Positions 63,285-64,000 of a stretch of DNA of 64,000 nucleotides are shown one piece after another; position 1 is the first letter of the stretch, and every line of letters starts with the position of its first letter. The stretch comes from Streptomyces sp. NBC_00820 (GTDB lineage: Bacteria > Actinomycetota > Actinomycetes > Streptomycetales > Streptomycetaceae). The notes beneath the pieces were generated by a model, which was given only the letters and a program-made list of their open reading frames with translations, ran no database searches and was not told the origin of the DNA. A program made the position numbers and the translations under genes. The stretch is from NCBI RefSeq assembly GCF_036347055.1, contig NZ_CP108882.1, positions 4,568,501-4,632,500 of the forward strand, read 5' to 3'.

Positions 63285-64000
63285 ATGAGCCAGAAAGTCG
63301 CAGTCCTCGGCACAGGCAAGATCGGCGAAGCCCTGCTCAGCGGGATGATCCGGGGCGGCTGGGCCCCCGCGGACCTCCTGGTCACCGCCCGCCGCCCGGA
63401 ACGCGCCGAAGAACTCCGCACCCGCTACGGAGTCACCCCGGCCACCAACGCCGAGGCCGCCAAGACCGCCGACACCCTGATCCTCACGGTCAAGCCCCAG
63501 GACATGGGCGCCCTCCTGGACGAGCTCGCCCCGCACGTCCCCGCCGACCGCCTGGTCATCAGCGGAGCCGCCGGCATCCCCACCTCCTTCGTCGAGGAGC
63601 GCCTCGCCGCGGGCACCCCGGTGGTCCGTGTCATGACCAACACGCCCGCTCTCGTGGACGAGGCCATGTCCGTCATCTCGGCCGGCAGCCACGCCACCAC
63701 CGACCACGTCGCCACCGCCGAGGAGATCTTCGGCGCCGTCGGCAAGACCCTCCGCGTCCCCGAGACCCAGCAGGACGCGTGCACCGCGCTGTCCGGCTCC
63801 GGCCCGGCCTACTTCTTCTACCTGGTCGAAGCCATGACGGACGCCGGCATCCTGCTCGGCCTGCCCCGCGACAAGGCCCACGACCTCATCGTCCAGTCCG
63901 CCATCGGCGCCGCGGTGATGCTCCGCGACAGCGGCGAGCACCCCGTCAAGCTCCGCGAGAACGTCACCTCCCCGGCCGGTACGACCATCAACGCCATCCG
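63285..64000 (+). CDS. proC: Pyrroline-5-carboxylate reductase (3' end beyond the window)
   Basis: The first ~238 residues are present and no stop codon occurs before the window ends. The enzyme reduces pyrroline-5-carboxylate to proline with NAD(P)H. The Rossmann start VAVLGTGKIGEALLSGMI, the VKPQDM segment, VVRVMTNTPALVDEAMSVIS, and the family signature SGSGPAYFFYLVEAMTDAGILLGL are intact, and VTSPAGTTINAI at the edge is the substrate loop. GAGGA lies 8 bases before ATG 63285. Confidence 0.96.
   Translation, partial: MSQKVAVLGTGKIGEALLSGMIRGGWAPADLLVTARRPERAEELRTRYGVTPATNAEAAKTADTLILTVKPQDMGALLDELAPHVPADRLVISGAAGIPTSFVEERLAAGTPVVRVMTNTPALVDEAMSVISAGSHATTDHVATAEEIFGAVGKTLRVPETQQDACTALSGSGPAYFFYLVEAMTDAGILLGLPRDKAHDLIVQSAIGAAVMLRDSGEHPVKLRENVTSPAGTTINAI

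Overview
The window is a chromosomal segment of a Streptomyces-type actinomycete. The evidence is the very high G+C content, with third codon positions almost always G or C, frequent GTG starts, many apparently leaderless genes, and a gene order I recognise as the Streptomyces core chromosome: tilS-hpt-ftsH-folE, the folate genes, nuoD2, panC-nadB-nadC-coaX, lsr2, clpC, sigE-cseABC, mutY, disA-radA, ilvD and proC. The species was not determined. No rRNA, tRNA, CRISPR array, insertion sequence, integrase or prophage was seen. The region reads as conserved core with a few fast-evolving, repeat-containing patches.

Layout. 1-5.2 kb (+): tail of a DUF2342 metalloprotease, tRNA-Ile lysidine synthetase, hypoxanthine phosphoribosyltransferase, FtsH and GTP cyclohydrolase I. 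5.2-8.4 kb (-): folP, an NTF2-like gene, folB, folK and a DUF3180 membrane protein, which together with folE make most of the dihydrofolate pathway. 8.6-15.3 kb: a DUF2156 (LysX/MprF-type) membrane enzyme, a membrane-anchored esterase, a coiled-coil acidic protein and a pair of bPH2-domain membrane proteins. 15.3-23.3 kb: an orphan NuoD facing a MidA-type methyltransferase, a NarL-type two-component pair, a TmrB-like P-loop protein, an ArsR-type regulator and a threonine-aldolase-like enzyme. 23.5-29.0 kb (+): an overlapping cofactor operon, DUF2520-panC-nadB-nadC-coaX, ending in a strong terminator.

29.4-35.7 kb: small hypotheticals, a BlaI-type repressor, an ArgA-like acetyltransferase, Lsr2 and ClpC; clpC carries two exact ClgR-type boxes in its long leader. 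35.7-40.8 kb: secreted acid phosphatase, secreted M23 peptidase with a pseudoknot-forming leader, a TetR/DHA2 efflux pair around a large symmetrical operator, and an AraC/VOC pair. 40.8-44.1 kb (-): the cell-envelope stress operon sigE-cseA-cseB-cseC. 44.3-51.1 kb: mutY, a secreted hypothetical, disA and radA (genome maintenance, c-di-AMP), and a membrane protein with a sigma-factor-like cytoplasmic half and a BACON extracellular half. 51.2-56.8 kb: a Cys-rich protein, Ppx/GppA phosphatase, sugar-phosphate isomerase-like protein, TetR and ilvD. 56.9-64 kb: a receptor Ser/Thr kinase with a PQQ-type propeller, two near-duplicate SH3b proteins, a small membrane protein, a methyltransferase, an ABC exporter and the start of proC.

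Themes. Several units concern the envelope and its stress response (SigE/Cse, M23, SH3b, receptor kinase, DUF2156, FtsH). Others concern cofactor supply (folate, pantothenate/CoA, NAD). The most notable non-coding signals are a recurrent -10 box 6-7 nt before the start codon in many genes, the duplicated ClgR box, the pseudoknot before the M23 gene, a hairpin that spans the gap between Shine-Dalgarno and start of ftsH, a hairpin just after the sigE stop codon, and an eight-copy heptanucleotide repeat.
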